A DNA stretch of 64,000 nt from Arctopsyche grandis (GCF_051622035.1 NC_135358.1:15314001-15378000); one strand, 5' to 3'. Positions 1 through 13,764 are shown, numbered from the stretch's first letter. Numbers and translations are program-made. The notes: generated by a model not told the origin, from the sequence alone.

Positions 1-302
1 CTCTACTTATTACCATAGCCTTATCCCATTTATTTGGGGTCGACTCTTCAGATCGCCCGCTCTGAGTTTTCAGTACTCTGTGGAAACGTCATATTGTGAT
101 AAATGTCGAAAATTTCTTACATCGGTTAGTTTTACTTTGGCAAAACTACAAATATATGTAAATTGAAATGCAGAAATATTAAGAACTCTCTATCTTTTAC
201 TGTTTTGTGTGTTTTGAGTGTAACTTTGTGTGACAAGTATGTAGTATAAAAAACCATATTTATGTTATTTTTTAAATAAATTTATGTTATTTTTTATTGC
301 AG

Positions 303-3300
303 GGCTCTCATCCGGATTCACTATGCCGTGTTCCAGTGGGGAGCTCTCCATGGGGGCGTAGCGCCGCAGCCTCCCGCCTACGCGCCCCCTGCCGCTTAAT
401 GAGATGGCCCTTGGCCCTAGCCGCCCTCTGCATCAGCCTGGCCCTTCTAGTTTACTTCTTAATGCCAGGTGTATAAATGTATAAATGTATAAATGATAAG
501 CCGTTCCAATCCCAACAAAAAATTAATTTAATAAAAATTATAATTATTGCGCTATTAAAACGTCTAGTATGCTGCTCCAATCCCGCTCATGTTCGTTACG
601 CCACCGTTGACAAATGCATTTTTCTAATGATTTCATTCGAAATTCCGAAAGACAAGATTTTCCAGCATGTGTCATAATAAAAATCGGAACCGAGATTATT
701 TATTGATTTATGGCATTATGTAGTTTTATTATATGGCTCAATTTTGCAAATTAAAACACATTTCTCCCATACGTCAAAACGATCGTAATTATCCGACACG
801 AGAATGCGGTCCACATTTGCCGTCGCTCGATTTTATAATTATTCATTTCTTTAAACGTCTGTCAATGGAAAATCTGTCATTGAATGTCTTCATTTATTAC
901 ATACATTTGTTGAGTTTTAATACTGTTCGTGGATAGTTTGAGAAGCGACATTTTCACGACGGTTTTTATATCACCCAAAGCACACATTTTTCATTCGGAC
1001 GCATTATCTCCACCGAGTGGAAAATTTCGAATTACGAATACCAACCGGTTCCGGGCTATTCTTAAAAAAATGTCCACTAATTCAATCTTACGTTTTAATA
1101 AACGGTATGTGCGTAATATACGAGTCGCATTCAATAGGTTACATACGCGCAGAGAAAGTTTTATATGTTTTGTTTTGTTATGTGTATTTTTTTTTGTCAT
1201 TTACACAATGGCCCCCGCGCTTTGATCGATTTCCGATTAATGACCGGAAACAATGGCAACTTTTGAATCTCGATTCGAGAGTGATTGATGTCCGGTCGTT
1301 AGAGGACGACTGCGTGATGAATGTCTCGCCGAGGAATCGATCGTCCATTGTCATTTGACACTGGTTCATCTTCATCTCGAGGCTCTTGTTTGAAAATGTA
1401 CACCTATAGAGAGTAGGCTTTCTTTGATATACCGATAAATTTTAACTCAAATCTAGCCTAACTTAACTTGAGGCGCCTTATAATGGTAATAACACCCGGT
1501 ATGAGATGTTCTTGTGGTTTCTAGCTGTAATGGGTCTATCATGTCGTTGTAAATTCATACGATCTTATTATTTCGACAAGTTTTACATAAATTTCTTCAG
1601 ATATGGGGAATCATTGTCAAACGTATCACTGTCAAACCTATGTCAACACAAGGATAATATATCACCGAAAACACTCTAGATGGCGAGTTTTGTCAAGGAT
1701 CGCGATGGCATAGATTAGGCGTGCTAGCTTTTTTTGCATGTGCAAAACTATTAAAATATACGCGTGCAGCGTACGAATCTGTATCTGCACCTTAAATGTC
1801 TATTAACTGTGACTTGATGCGTTGAAAAATCATACGTTATACAAATTTAAATTTTGATGAATGATTCAAAAAACTAAATATTATAGATACTTAACTTTCT
1901 AATCATAAATTTTCACTATTTTTAATTTTAATCGTCCCAAGAGGTCATCGGTCACGGTACATTATTTTTAGAAAACTTTTTTTTTCAAAATATTACAGCA
2001 TCAATTCAAAGAAAATCAACTTTGATATCATCATTCGAAATATGAACTTTTTTGTATTTTCCCATTAGTTACATATATTACATATATTTACATATGTATG
2101 TATTTTTCATAAAATCGAATTTACTCTACATTGTGTATGTACATATATGTACTTAATTCTAATTGTTCAAAATTTAAATAATACAAATAAACTTACAAAT
2201 TAAATAAAATTTTAAAATTAAATATAATTTTCATTTGTTAAATAAATTTTTGCCATGAACTCATTTAACAGAGTCGTATGCTTTTTGATTTTCTTTTCAA
2301 ATTATGTAGAATAAAAACATCATTCTTCCTCTCAATCTGCATCGAAGTATTCTAGCTTCAGAAGCTGTGTCATTTCTTTTTTTCATTTTCGTTTTTTAAA
2401 GTCGGAAGATTCCGTTCTTTTTCAAAGTTGAATGGAAACGCTTTTTGCGATCCATTATGCTGTCAAACAGCACTTTAGCGTGTCGATTGTGTTTTCCGCA
2501 ATGGAAATCCAACAATGGTCGCTTTTAGCACTGCCATTCGGTTATCTAATTCGCTTATCTCAAATATTATACGAAATGTATATTTTTATAGGATTTTACA
2601 GATGGAAGCGAAACGTCCGTGGCAATTTCGCAGGTGTGTCAGATATTTCGATAATAACAATATGTTTAACCTTATATTCAACAGCGCCATTATCTGAACA
2701 TCAAAGATACAACACGTAATAATTATTTAAATTGCCGTTCCGTAAACTATTAAACATGCATTCGGAAAAATATCAGTAGCCGTGTGTGAACAGAATTGAT
2801 CGTTATCGGTACCAATTTCAAAAGCACAAAAGTTTTTCGACTCATTAAAAATTTGAATATAGGGTGAGACCTTATAAAACAAATACTAGTAATACTGTTT
2901 ATGATTCAATGTTACTGTAATATATTTTTCAACATAAGCAAATGGTTTATATTTATGTATTTTATTGGTATTTGGAATTGTATGTATGTACATATGTATT
3001 TTATTTTTAAAATATTTAAAATATTATATACGAACACACATAAGTATATATGTACATACTTATTTACATATATACCAACTATTGTATGTATACCAGTGGC
3101 TACTACATCCCGATTCTATACGATCAATGCTATATAAATCATTTCAATTGCAAATAAACTAGGCCACGAAATTGTAGCATACATATTTAAGTTGACTTGG
3201 GGTCTTTTTATTATATTTTATTTTTATTTATTTAAATTTATGTTTTACAAAGATGCCATTACGGGCTTACTCCTGAGCGATTATAAATTAAATGGTGACA

Positions 3301-6300
3301 AATAGAAGGTAAAATGGTGTTGTTAATTTGATGAGGAACCGTTTCAACAATGAAAACCGATAAATAGTCAAACTCTGATATGAAACGATTGTATCACAAA
3401 TATTCAAGTCTGACCAGCAGCACTGTAAAAATACTCGGAATAAATTATTTTAAATCGAAATCAACCCTGAGCTCAAGCCCGGCAACCTCTCGGTGGTTAG
3501 AATCAACACAACCACCGAACTCCAAAACAATGCAAACCAAAATATGTACATCTTGTTTAACAATTAAAAGAAAATTTACTAAAACTACTAAAATTCGTTA
3601 AGTCTTAACGGGTCATTACATATTCACAATTTTACTTATATTAATCATTTAAAAGCCCAAACGTACGGTAAATGAAAATATGTGTGTCGATATGAAGATG
3701 TTCGCTACTGGCGACAACGCATTAACACTTTAACCTCACGCGTTGTAAATCATAACGACAGTTACGTAATTAATTACACGAAAGTGCGGTAATAACGTTT
3801 TTGAATTCGCTTTGCAAAAATCAACATAACTTCCTCGTGGTCGTTGCGCAATCGCGTCTATCTCGGATGCAACGGCCTCATACATACATACCGATCACAA
3901 TAAATTCGACAAAAAAGTCATCAATGATCCGTACAAAATATTTGGAACGAACGTTTATGTAAATCACCGCACTATAATTGAGCACACGCAGGTACGAAGT
4001 TACGCCGTAATTTCATATCGTCGGATAATGCCTCTACGTATGTACATCGTTTTTAATGGTTTATATACAGTGGATTAATCTTGGGCAACTTTTGAGTCGG
4101 ATGACTTTTACCGTGCGGTCAAATTACGACACGGTAAATTGTTCGTCCAAAGCTCGTAATGAGCTTCGACGATTATTTAGTGTCACAGTTCGTTCGCCAC
4201 ACTAGGGAAAGTTCGCTAATTTAAAACAAATCGTTGTAATGCGTCATCGATTTCGCCGAATCGTAACAGAGCTCTTATCAGCTCCATGGAAAAAGTGACA
4301 TCATCTGGGATCTTGGAAGTACATTTATAGTATGAATGTAATACGTAGTGAGTGACCATCTGTACTCTTATTGTACATTTTTGGAATTAAAAAAAATAAT
4401 GATTCCTACATATACACACATATATACATATGTTGGTAACATGTAATACGATGTTTAGACAGTGCGGCGCTCCCAGTATTAAACAATGTTTTCAAAACGC
4501 TCAACGAGTCTCATTTTTTTGTACCGTTTATGTTTCCTGACAACCAGATTTATATATTTTAAAGACTTTTAATGAACATATAAATATAAGGATTTATGAA
4601 AGAAATAATAAATATTAGGATTTATGCTTATTTTAAAAAAATATGGAATAAATTAATGGGAAAATATCTATATATATAAAAATCAATGTTTGTCTGTCTA
4701 TCTGTCTGTCTGTGTGTCTGTCGACTGTGTGTCTGTCTGTCTGTCTATCTCGAATAGGGTCCTAAACCAAAAAACTGATTACGATGGAAATTTCAGGATT
4801 TGTTGTATGCATGTCCGGAAAGATTACTGTGAAAAAAAGAGAAAAAAAACCTCTTAATAATAATATTCGTAATTACGATTTTATTGACGCGAAAGTATGA
4901 AGCGCCAGTGTGTATTTAAGGAAATGTTTACGTTGGTAACCAACTTGCGTGCACGCATTGCCAACGTACAAATACATTACGTACCACTCATACCAACCTG
5001 ACATTACGCACCACTCATAACAATCCTACATATCTATATAAATCAATGTTTGTCTGTCTGTCACGTATGCGTTCCTATACTAAACTATAATTTAATTTGA
5101 TTATTAAGTATTAATTTGAAACTGAAACATTCACTTATCGAAACGGGAATTGCATGGGCTATTGTACGATGGAACTTTCAGGATTTATTTTATGCATGTC
5201 CGGGAAGCTTACCGTGAAAAAAATCGGCCAAAACCGGGAACGGAAACGGGAAAAACGGGAATGACTGGCATGGTAACGCAATAATTTCAAATGTTCTTCA
5301 ACGTTATTGCAACGCATCCGACAAATGGGAACGGGAACGGGAATTGCATGCGTTATTGTAGCATTGCAACGCATGCCGGGTTCAGTTAGTAGCTTAATAA
5401 TAATAATGGTCACTTTAGAGACCGAACTGGGCAACTGCTTTATATTTTTCACGGAATTATAACAATTTATAAAATTTAAATTATGTTTTAAACAAGAAGA
5501 AGACGATTATTATTAGTACGAAATCAATAAACATATAAAACATATTTGCAATTAATATTTTCTATGAACCGCGAGGACCAAAATTCTCCCTCTGGATAAT
5601 TAAAAAAAAATAGTGCATGTGTCAAGGATATATTTAGGTTGGAAGAAAATAACGTTGTTTAGTATATACCCGTTGTTTAGTATATTTTTAGATATTATTT
5701 AAATTATATATGTATACTATGTTATATATTTAAATTTAATAAAAATTTAAATAATTATAAAATTTAAATTTTATTAAACTATCAAAAATGAAATAATCCA
5801 TATCGTTATCAATATATGTATATTATTATCTATTAATAACTATATCATTATTAATATATACATATATGATTATCCCTATGAGATCCCCTGATTAAGACTA
5901 AGCGTCAATTCGTCTGATGGAGAATGTGCTTAATTGCTTGTATTAAAATAAGAACAATTATTTACAAGTTAGGTATAGTTGATTATATGTATATATTTAA
6001 TAATATACTTACATATCATCAACTATTTACTATCTACTGTTGGATGTACTATTTATCTTCCTACTATTCTTGTGCAACTTTCATACATAAGTACATACAT
6101 TAAATTCCACGCATTCCTTCTTCTATGTAGTATGCACTATGTATGTACATACTATGTACATACATACCTACTTAGGAAGTATTCTTATTTGAAATCATAT
6201 TCCGCTGAGTATATATAATTCGATCATTTCGTATGAAAAAATGTGGCCAACTACCACCTAGCTAAAATTGTAATTATATGTAAATGTATCGTATTAAAGT

Positions 6301-9300
6301 GAACGCCGTACATATACCAGAGTGTGCATATTATTACATACGACACAATTTGCAAATGTGACGTTAATCGTTCACGTGCGATATTTACACCGAAAAGCTG
6401 TCGCGTTTCATAAGGGCTTATGACACAAAAACACACACACACACATTCAGAATAATTGCACCACGCCCTTTTTGAAGTGAGTAACTTGCGACGCAAAGTG
6501 CATAGGAGCTTTCGAGTCGACTTGAATTATAGACTAGTAGGCAGTAGGTGTGACTGAATAATTCGTATGTTGCACATGCAACATACATACATTATTGTTA
6601 ATATATGCATTCTAATTAAAATCTACGTTTAATGTAGGTATACAGGTATATGTGTGTATATGTTTATTTATTTAACAATATGCTGTAATGATGTATTGAA
6701 AATCATGGTTATTTCATCTGAGAGTCATTAATCATATAATATGTATGACGATGGAAGACGCGCGCTCGTGCAATTTTCAATTAAAATGCGATTACTCTTT
6801 TACGATCTGTGTCAGGCGTCGGTAATCTTTTTGCGTTTAAAAGTTTAAGGGTATCGATATTGTTTTTGATCTGATTCACTTACTTTCATACGAGTCGCAT
6901 TCTAGTCACGGAAGATGTTGCATACGTAGTTGTATTTATTTATATGTGTGTAGTCGACTGTGTTTCCTTCAGAATAGAAAGTCAATACGAATTAATGCAA
7001 TAATGGTAAACCGCGTTTTAGAAAACGATTCACCCGGTAAAATGATGAGTTTTGCAATACCTGGTGTAGCGAGTATGGTCGAACATTGTGTGTGCGATTT
7101 AGAATGCATTTGTGCGCGTTGAGATTTACGATTATGCATTTTCAAACGTAGACGTCATTCAATAACAACGCCATGGATTCTTATATGAAATGATCTATCG
7201 TGTTATTGCAAAATGTTTATAGAAATTGTATCATAAAATAAAGTATATCAAGTTGGTAATGAATGGGGAAAATCTTTGGGTTCAATATAAAATTTACTAA
7301 AATTAGTTGAACATCAGATATTGTAGAAGATGTCACACATGTCACGTCGCCCAGATGTCGCCTCTTCCACATTTTGCGTCGTCCTCTTTGACTTGTCACC
7401 CAGTAGGACTTTCGTCGACTTTTTTATTTAAAATTTATATTTTACAGCCATTACAGGTTGACCCAAAATGACACCTATGGTTTTAAGCTTGTATTATATT
7501 CGAATAGTGGTTACAAATAGTTGGAAGGTTGGTTGCCAAATTTGGTGAGGGAGCATTTCAACAAAGAAATAAGATAGGTTGTCAATCTCTAATAGAAAAC
7601 GATCAACTTGCTGTGTGAGCAGCAGAAATGCACAAAAGCTTAGAATAAATTATTTTTAATCCAGATCAAATTAGTGCCCGAACCCGAGACCTCTCAATAG
7701 TTAGCATAACGCTACCACCGAGCTATACTGGTTGTAAATATCAGGCCAGTCCATAAGTTCGTGCGCATTTTTAATTAGTGAAATGACTGACAGGAAATAT
7801 TTAAATGAAAAATGACGTAAGACTGTTCCATGGGATGAATCCATCCTTTAACGATAATTGGACACAAGGCGCATCTACCTGTTAGGCCTTCCTGGTATAT
7901 ATTATACTAGTGGTTTTAACCGGATTGGCTCGGTATTTTTAATATAAAGAGCTTAAACATGGCAAAACAATCTAATAGTAAACATTCATTTGTTTTTTTA
8001 TTAAATTTATTTATTTGAAAAAAAATAATACTCAACGATGTCGATATCGCCGTCATAGAAACATTGATTTGTTTTCGATGTTTCCAACAAACCTTACATA
8101 CAAAGTCTCTTTCGAAATTATATATTAGATATTCATATGCACATATATGTATGTAGCTACAATATGTATTAAATAAAATATCACACATATACATACATAC
8201 ATATATTAAATTTCCAAATTAAACATAATTTATTTATGAATATTGCAGTGCCCCTGCATCTCTGAATGAGCCGCTACCGATTTGATAAATCATCCAATAC
8301 ATTTAGCAAATAAGAAATATATTTAAGTCGTCATTTTTGACGGGGCGATACACTATGAGTTACGCGGTTTAATTGCACGTTTAAATCACTCCGGTCTCAT
8401 ATCTAATATGCCCGAAGGCAAATAGCGCACACCACATACTACATACATACTGAAAAAGTCATATTCGCACGATTTGCGACCCAACAGTATTATAACCATG
8501 CTTCCAGTTTCCCAGTAATCTACTATGTAACGCGATCCACTTTTTTCATCTCGTTTTATGATATTTCAGACGTATCCGATCGAGTTTGGGCCGCTCGAGG
8601 CGTCTGAATCGATTAATCGATCGACTGGTGTCGGGCTTCTAATCGATGCATTATTAAAATGTTGACCCAAGGAGAAAGTATAGATAAAACATCGTTTTCC
8701 TATTACAGAAATGAGTCCTTCGGTTTTGGTGTACGATGATGTCAACTCTACTACTGAGTGGTTGCAAGAAGAGGAGCAGTCGTTCAAGCAAGAAGGAACA
8801 GATTCGGCAGGCATTAAAGATGGTGGATCGTTTTTGGATAATAATTCGATTGAACCGGGAGGTGGTAGATCATCTTCGAATCCTTCACAACATACTACTA
8901 TCGACGATAAAGGTTAATCATGAACGATTTCTAATCATTCAACATAAACTAAGAGTTAATTATTTAGATCATCGCTGCTTATACAAAAGGTTAGTATTAA
9001 CTCAAGTTTTTTTTATTTTATAGGGCTATTTCACTTTGGATATGTCGACGGTGGAACAGATGATGACGATGTTGATGAGTTTGTTAAACTCCTCCCTCCA
9101 TCCAGTTCTGAAAAATCCCACATTGAAGTCAAACTCAATACACCTACGACTCCATCTCCTCCCGTATTTCCAACAAACATATCACCATCGGTTCAGTATG
9201 GAAATGAGCACCAAGATGACGGTTCAAATGAGAAGAGGACACCGAAGAAGCCGATTCTTCAGCATCCCGTCACTGATATATACGACGATAAGTTCTTGAC

Positions 9301-11161
9301 GCAGACCTTCGCCATATTTTACAATCGAGATGCTGCAGAATCCACCACTGGAGATTCTCACGAATCTTCCTCTGAGAAGGCGGAAGAAGCTGTCAAGCAC
9401 GAAGAGGAACTAAATGCGCCTACGTTCACTTCTGGCCATCAAAATAGCTTCGGTTTATCGATTGAAGAAGCTGGGAAGATTAAGTCGACCACGCAAGCTG
9501 CAATCTACAATACCAAAGTATCACCAACTTTACCCACAGTTACTGGAAATAATAAAATAAGGAGCACAACTGTTAGAAGCAGATGGAATACTACCGAAGA
9601 CGGTGATGTATAATTTATTAGATAATGTCTACCTTGAAATTTCTTATATTATAATGCGAATGTTTAAATTTTAGGTATGTGTCATTCGACTCGTCTTTCT
9701 ATGTGCCGTGGTGTCCTACCATATGATTTGACTACACTTCCTCTTGTGGCTGGAATCACTACCTTCCAAGAATTGGATGCAGCAGTTCCTTACTTCGACT
9801 ACATTTTAAGATCAGGATGTAGTCCAAGATCTAGACAATTCATCTGCTCCTTACTAGAGCCTGAATGTAAACCAAAGGGTATGAAGATACTGCCTCCTTG
9901 CAGGAGGTCTTGCAAAGGTAAATGATTTTTACTACGAATAAATTAAGTATGAATTCTGATTAGCTTGATTATTTATGTGTATTATAATTTTTAGCGATTG
10001 CCGAGTCTTGCCAAGAAGTTATAGCCGGGACGTTGGAGCTTTCGCAAATTTTCAACTGCCAGCAATACCCAGAACATGAGTCTGAGTGTGTGACGCTGGC
10101 TAGAGGAGCTCACTGTTTGACTGGAGAGTTCCGATGTCCTTTGGATGGATCTTGTGTTCCTCTCCACTGGCGATGCGATAACATCAGTGATTGTCCCGGT
10201 GGTACTGATGAACTTCAGTGTGACGATTTGTCTTGTGCTCCTGCTGAATTCCGGTATGACACGAGTTGATTCTTAATCATTTTTCTTTGTTTTAGAGTGG
10301 GTATTCAATTGAAATTTGTTTAGATGTGGAGGACGCGGAAGTTGTATTCCCGAGGAATGGGTTTGCGATGGACATCAAGATTGTCCTGGAGCTGAAGACG
10401 AGGCATCATGTGGACCAGCGGGAGAAGGAGATGTCGTCAGTGCTGCTAGCTTTCATCCGAGACCAGCTCGTGTACCGAGACCTAAGCTTCGACCTCAACC
10501 ACTTCCAGGCTCTTCAATATATACTGGTAATATGATTGCTTCTAATATCATCATCGTTAAACCGTCCACATATTATATGTGTAGTTGATAATTATCTTTA
10601 TATCTGATCTTGATTGCCAATCTATTACTTGATTTTCCAGTTACTTCTAAGTCCACCCCGGAATATGAGAGTAGTAAAGAATTATTGATGATGAGTGATT
10701 CCGTAATGCCAATGATTAAACCTATATCAACACTAACGTCACGTAAGAAGATAAGTACCGTCACTACAACTACGCCCAGAGTTTACCAAGTGACCAGTTC
10801 TTCTTCTTCGATCAGTGTATCTTCTCCTTGTCCAAAGTACGATCCGAGCTGTAAAAGAAACAAGGCTGGTTTGACAAGGACTTCAAACTGTCCTTCCGGA
10901 ATGAACTGTTCTACAGATCAGAAAAAGAACGACAGTACCATAACTTCCTCTACTAGTACCACTACATCATCAACTGAAGCTAGCAGCACTACCCGTCAAA
11001 GTAGCTATGATGATGCTGGTTCTTCGGGCATTTCTCATTCATCACCATGCCCTGCCGGTGAACTAAGATGTGTAGATGGCAGATGCATCACATTCTCTCA
11101 ATTGTGTGATCACCACACTGACTGTACTGACGGCGCTGATGAGGCTAATTGTTTTGCATAA
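303..11161 (+). CDS. Corin-like type II membrane protein with Frizzled CRD and three LDLa repeats, no protease domain (5' partial)
   Basis: Exons joined in phase: 303-468, 8709-8912, 9024-9602, 9675-9917, 9995-10253, 10324-10526, 10641-11161 (TAA). All internal borders are AG/GT, and the in-window part is 724 residues. The first exon is open to its acceptor, so the true start is probably in an exon left of the window; the first in-frame ATG is at 399. Residues 33-54 form one hydrophobic segment after a basic tail, as in a signal anchor. A Ser/Thr/acid-rich stem follows. A cysteine-rich Frizzled domain starts at about residue 319 and ends near 438. LDLa repeats lie at 438-473, 478-513 and 688-722, each with the six-cysteine and D..D..DE calcium pattern. 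A Ser/Thr-rich linker (552-685) precedes the last repeat. Corins normally continue into SRCR and trypsin domains. Here TAA follows two residues after the last LDLa cysteine, and no GDSGGP or TAAHC coding was seen before the next gene. The extracellular domains suggest ligand binding; substrate and partner are unknown. Confidence 0.85.
1490..1735 (-). repeat. Dispersed repeat family A, reversed copy
   Basis: The reverse complement matches segments at about 40385-40640 and 50510-50745. Shared blocks include TCCTTGTATTGACATAG-like text, AGTGATTCCCATATTTGA, and ATAATAAGATCGTACGAATT. There is no open frame, and terminal repeats were not resolved. It is probably a non-autonomous mobile element. Confidence 0.65.
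3205..3520 (-). mobile_element. tRNA-derived SINE copy (reversed, diverged)
   Basis: Read on the minus strand, it starts near 3520 with a tRNA-like head (AGTTCGGTGGTTGTG as a degenerate A box; a weak B-box region near 3480). A body segment resembling GAAACGGTTCCTCATC near 3340, shared with the copies near 7.5, 31.8 and 37.5 kb, follows, then an A/T-rich tail. It is old and diverged and lacks the clear tail hairpin of the best copy. Confidence 0.5.
4667..5389 (+). mobile_element. Helitron-like non-autonomous element, two overlapping or tandem copies
   Basis: The left end begins TCTATATATATAAAAATC, followed by a run of TGTC/TGTCTG units at 4690-4750. A second, shorter copy of the same start lies at about 5034-5062. 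The right end has a hairpin with GCATGCG and CGCATGC arms near 5346-5376 and closes with TTCAGTTAG before T. A TC start, a subterminal hairpin and a near-CTRR end inserted between A and T fit non-autonomous Helitrons. No Rep/helicase coding is present. The right TTAG departs from the CTRR consensus. Confidence 0.5.
7425..7735 (-). mobile_element. tRNA-derived SINE copy (reversed)
   Basis: The minus-strand head near 7735 reads AGTATAGCTCGGTGGTAGCG (A-box like), followed by GGTCTCGGGTTCGGGC (B-box like). The body matches the copies at 31620-31975 and 37302-37691, including the block around GAAATGCTCCCTCACC. The tail lies near 7430. Confidence 0.6.
7815..7905 (+). mobile_element. SINE tail fragment (plus orientation)
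   Basis: Contains the conserved SINE tail segment AAGGCGCATCTACCTGTTAG followed by GCCTTCCTGGTATAT. Only the 3' part of the element is present, typical of 5' truncation on retroposition. Confidence 0.5.
7905..8165 (+). repeat. Dispersed repeat family B, copy 1
   Basis: Shares blocks with 35105-35290: a GTTTTAACCGG start, AATATAAAGAGCTTAAACAT, CATAGAAACATTGATTTG, and ACAAAGTCTCTTTCGAAATT followed by TATATTAGATAT. It is non-coding, with an (AC/TA)-rich microsatellite at its end. Confidence 0.6.
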
Positions 11162-11299
11162 CTCTATTTGTAAATTAGATTATAATCTAAGAAACGAAAA
11201 CACTGCCAATTTTAATGTTTTGATATATTTTAACAAATCCTATTGTATATTTGTATAGAGGTAAATACCGTGAAATTTCTTCGAAAAATAATCATTTTT

Positions 11300-11305
11300 A
11301 ATAAA
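11300..11305 (+). terminator. Polyadenylation signal of the corin-like gene
   Basis: An AATAAA hexamer lies about 140 bases after the stop codon of the corin-like gene, on the same strand. It supports transcription ending here instead of continuing to protease exons. Confidence 0.45.
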
Positions 11306-13764
11306 AATGTTATACTGAATAAGTTGCCAAACACGTAACTTTCATTTAATGTAATAATTTATACAAAGAAAATTGTTTATTTGGTAGAAACAATCAAATG
11401 TTTATTAACTACATATATGACACAAAAATCATTGAAAAATAAATAAAAAGAAAGATAATTTATTGCATCGTTTGTAAGAAGTTTTCTCATTATAAAATAA
11501 ATTTAGAATTTCCATATCATATCATAGATACGATTTTCTTTTATAAGTTGCTTATTACACCTTAATAATATTAATAATAAAAAGTTACCGGTTAATTGTA
11601 CTCATGCAATACAAACTCCATTAATATAAATATTATGTATATTTATAAGTAAACAAGAAATACTCAAATGAAATATATTATTCTCTGTCTTTAGTACTTA
11701 ATGTGAATTGTGATGTAAATTTAAGATTACGAACTATGTAAGTGTAATTGTTCGGGTGTGAAACGTGGACATGTTTACATATATATCAACGGGGTAATTT
11801 GGCATTAGAAATGTAAATCTGAAGATTTTGTTGTAAGCAAAAGACATTACATATTACTCCCATGATTGCCATTAGTATTATTTTTAAAATTCACCAAGAA
11901 GTTTAAATACTTTGTATGCAAATAAATATAATTTACCATAAATTAATTATATCCCTAGCGTATTCAAAATAGTTTTTAATTTATTTGTAAGTTTTATTAT
12001 GTTGATCCTGGATAGTAATATAGGTTAAATTTTGTTAAATATGTATTATTTACTCTAATGTAAAAACATTTTTCAATAAATTCTATATAAACCAAAATCT
12101 ATGTATTTTTCTTTTACACATTTTGTATTATGTACATATGTATGTATATAAATTGAAAATCAAAATTAATAATTATAAATTATATACTTTAATTATGTAT
12201 GTGTGTATCGATTACAAAAGCTTGATATTGCTTTATGTAGATAGCATACAATAATAAAAACCCAATAGCGATATTCAAATGTACATATCAAGGAGAAACA
12301 TTACAGTCGTTGGCCATGATAAGATCGATGGTCACTCAAATTTTAAAGTTAAAAAATAAGAACCCTATACTATTATTTTGTGCCCTCGATCTGTGCATTA
12401 CTAACTGATATTAATATGTATATTAATAATAAATAAATTTAAAATGTGATAATTGGTTACTAATCAGCTCCAATGTATATATGTATGTATGTATACGCAG
12501 GACCAAGAAGAGGGGGGGAGAGGGGGATCCGGCTGCTTTTAAGGGCCTGCTCTGAAATGGTAAGCGATGTAAGTGAAGCCAGGAAATTCCTGTCTGTCCA
12601 GCGGTGACGAATTTGTTGAAGAAATTGTCATAAACAGTCAAGTACTTACATGCAGTGGCGTCGCTAGGGTGGGTGTCACCCCTTAACCCAAAGTCATAAA
12701 TTTACAAAGGAAAAAATAAAAAAATCTTCTTGAGTGGCAAATATGATACTCTTGGCTTGATAGTCTGAAACATGGCTGCTACGTCCTTAATGGTTCTTGA
12801 TCTGATCTGGAGTTCAGAATTAAAACGGTCTTCTCTATATTGCAATTTCATGATCATCTAAATTTAAGAGCGCCTATTCAATTGCATGCTTCACTAGGTA
12901 ACATGATGGCACCACTAGCCATCCTTGAGTTGGATTGCCCTTTATTTTTTTTTTTTTGCATTGTGTTAGAGATATTTCTATGAAATTCAGGTAAACAAAC
13001 ATATTCCCAGACAGCAGGGGCGTCATTTCAGATTTTCCCAGAGCGGGGAACCTAGTACGCTCCGCAACCCCTGGCACCTGCCTTGTAACGCACCTGCTTA
13101 GATGTACTTATTAAACGCACAATTAATTTTTATTTTTGATAACTTTTTTTTATATGTACATGTACTTTTTTGGTCACTAAATGAAATTTTCCCCAGTCCC
13201 CAAATTTTCTTTCAGCATCTATGTACATAATATATATGTACTTACATAATACGATGTGTACAAGTCTGTTACCGAGAGTTGAAAGACGCTCTGTACCTTT
13301 TGCGCACTTCTGGATGAGAACGAGAATGCGCCAACTTTCTGTAATAGACCTGTACCTACATAGGTATATTTGTTTTCTATACATTTAAAACCGCTTTATT
13401 TAAATACGTCATCGTGGGATGAAAACATTACAGTGTTTATCTAGAGTTATAGGCTTTTGTCTTTCATAGTTAAGAAATATGAAATTTGTGAGTACTGAGA
13501 GCCTCAATGGTGTCAGCATGCAATAACTGACTAGCTGATAGTAATGCAATATTTTCCTCTCAATTAGCATTAGTGAATTATTTTAGTTCAAAAGGCAATA
13601 ACTACATATAACCGACTAACATCTGTGGCGTTTTCCGATGTTATAGTTTCTGACAAAAATAGTTACATAAGTTTCTGGTCATAAAATGATGTACTACGAC
13701 CATTCGTGGAAAATTTGACATTCGGCTAATAGTTAACCTTAAAATTAGACACCAAACAAAAATT
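11306..13764. other. Spacer between the corin-like gene and SURF1
   Basis: 11306-12500 is very AT-rich, with no credible frame and a short TATG microsatellite near 12478-12494. 12500-13110 carries G/C-run transposon debris (see separate entry). 13110-13764 is unique AT-rich sequence that should include the SURF1 promoter; no TATA box at a convincing distance was seen. Confidence 0.5.
12500..13110. mobile_element. hAT-type transposon debris
   Basis: Has G/C runs typical of hAT ends in this window. CAGTGGCGTCGCTAGGGTGG starts at 12655, and CAGGGGCGTCATTTCAG starts near 13015; the latter is also seen at 48942 as CAGGGACGTCATTTCAG. No transposase frame survives, and matching opposite ends and target duplications were not found. 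Confidence 0.45.

Larger units (their letters stand above)
469..8708 (+). other. Large first in-window intron of the corin-like gene (8.2 kb)
   Basis: Lies between donor G|GTGTAT and an acceptor at 8707-8708. Both flanking exons are phase 1, so they join cleanly. It holds a reversed dispersed repeat (1490-1735), two reversed SINEs (3205-3520, 7425-7735), a SINE tail (7815-7905), Helitron-like ends (4667-5389), another dispersed repeat (7905-8165), and microsatellites. Less AT-rich unique stretches near 890-1380 and 3660-4330 have no convincing coding frame and might be regulatory. No nested gene was recognised. Confidence 0.6.

Noticed and set aside
929-1375. Overlapping 98- and 113-codon plus frames and a minus frame
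   Set aside because: They overlap each other in different frames within an intron, with random-looking composition.
8571-8640. Possible extra corin-like exon after a TTTCAG at 8565-8570
   Set aside because: In the phase left by the preceding exon it meets TGA within 13 codons, while skipping it joins cleanly to 8709.
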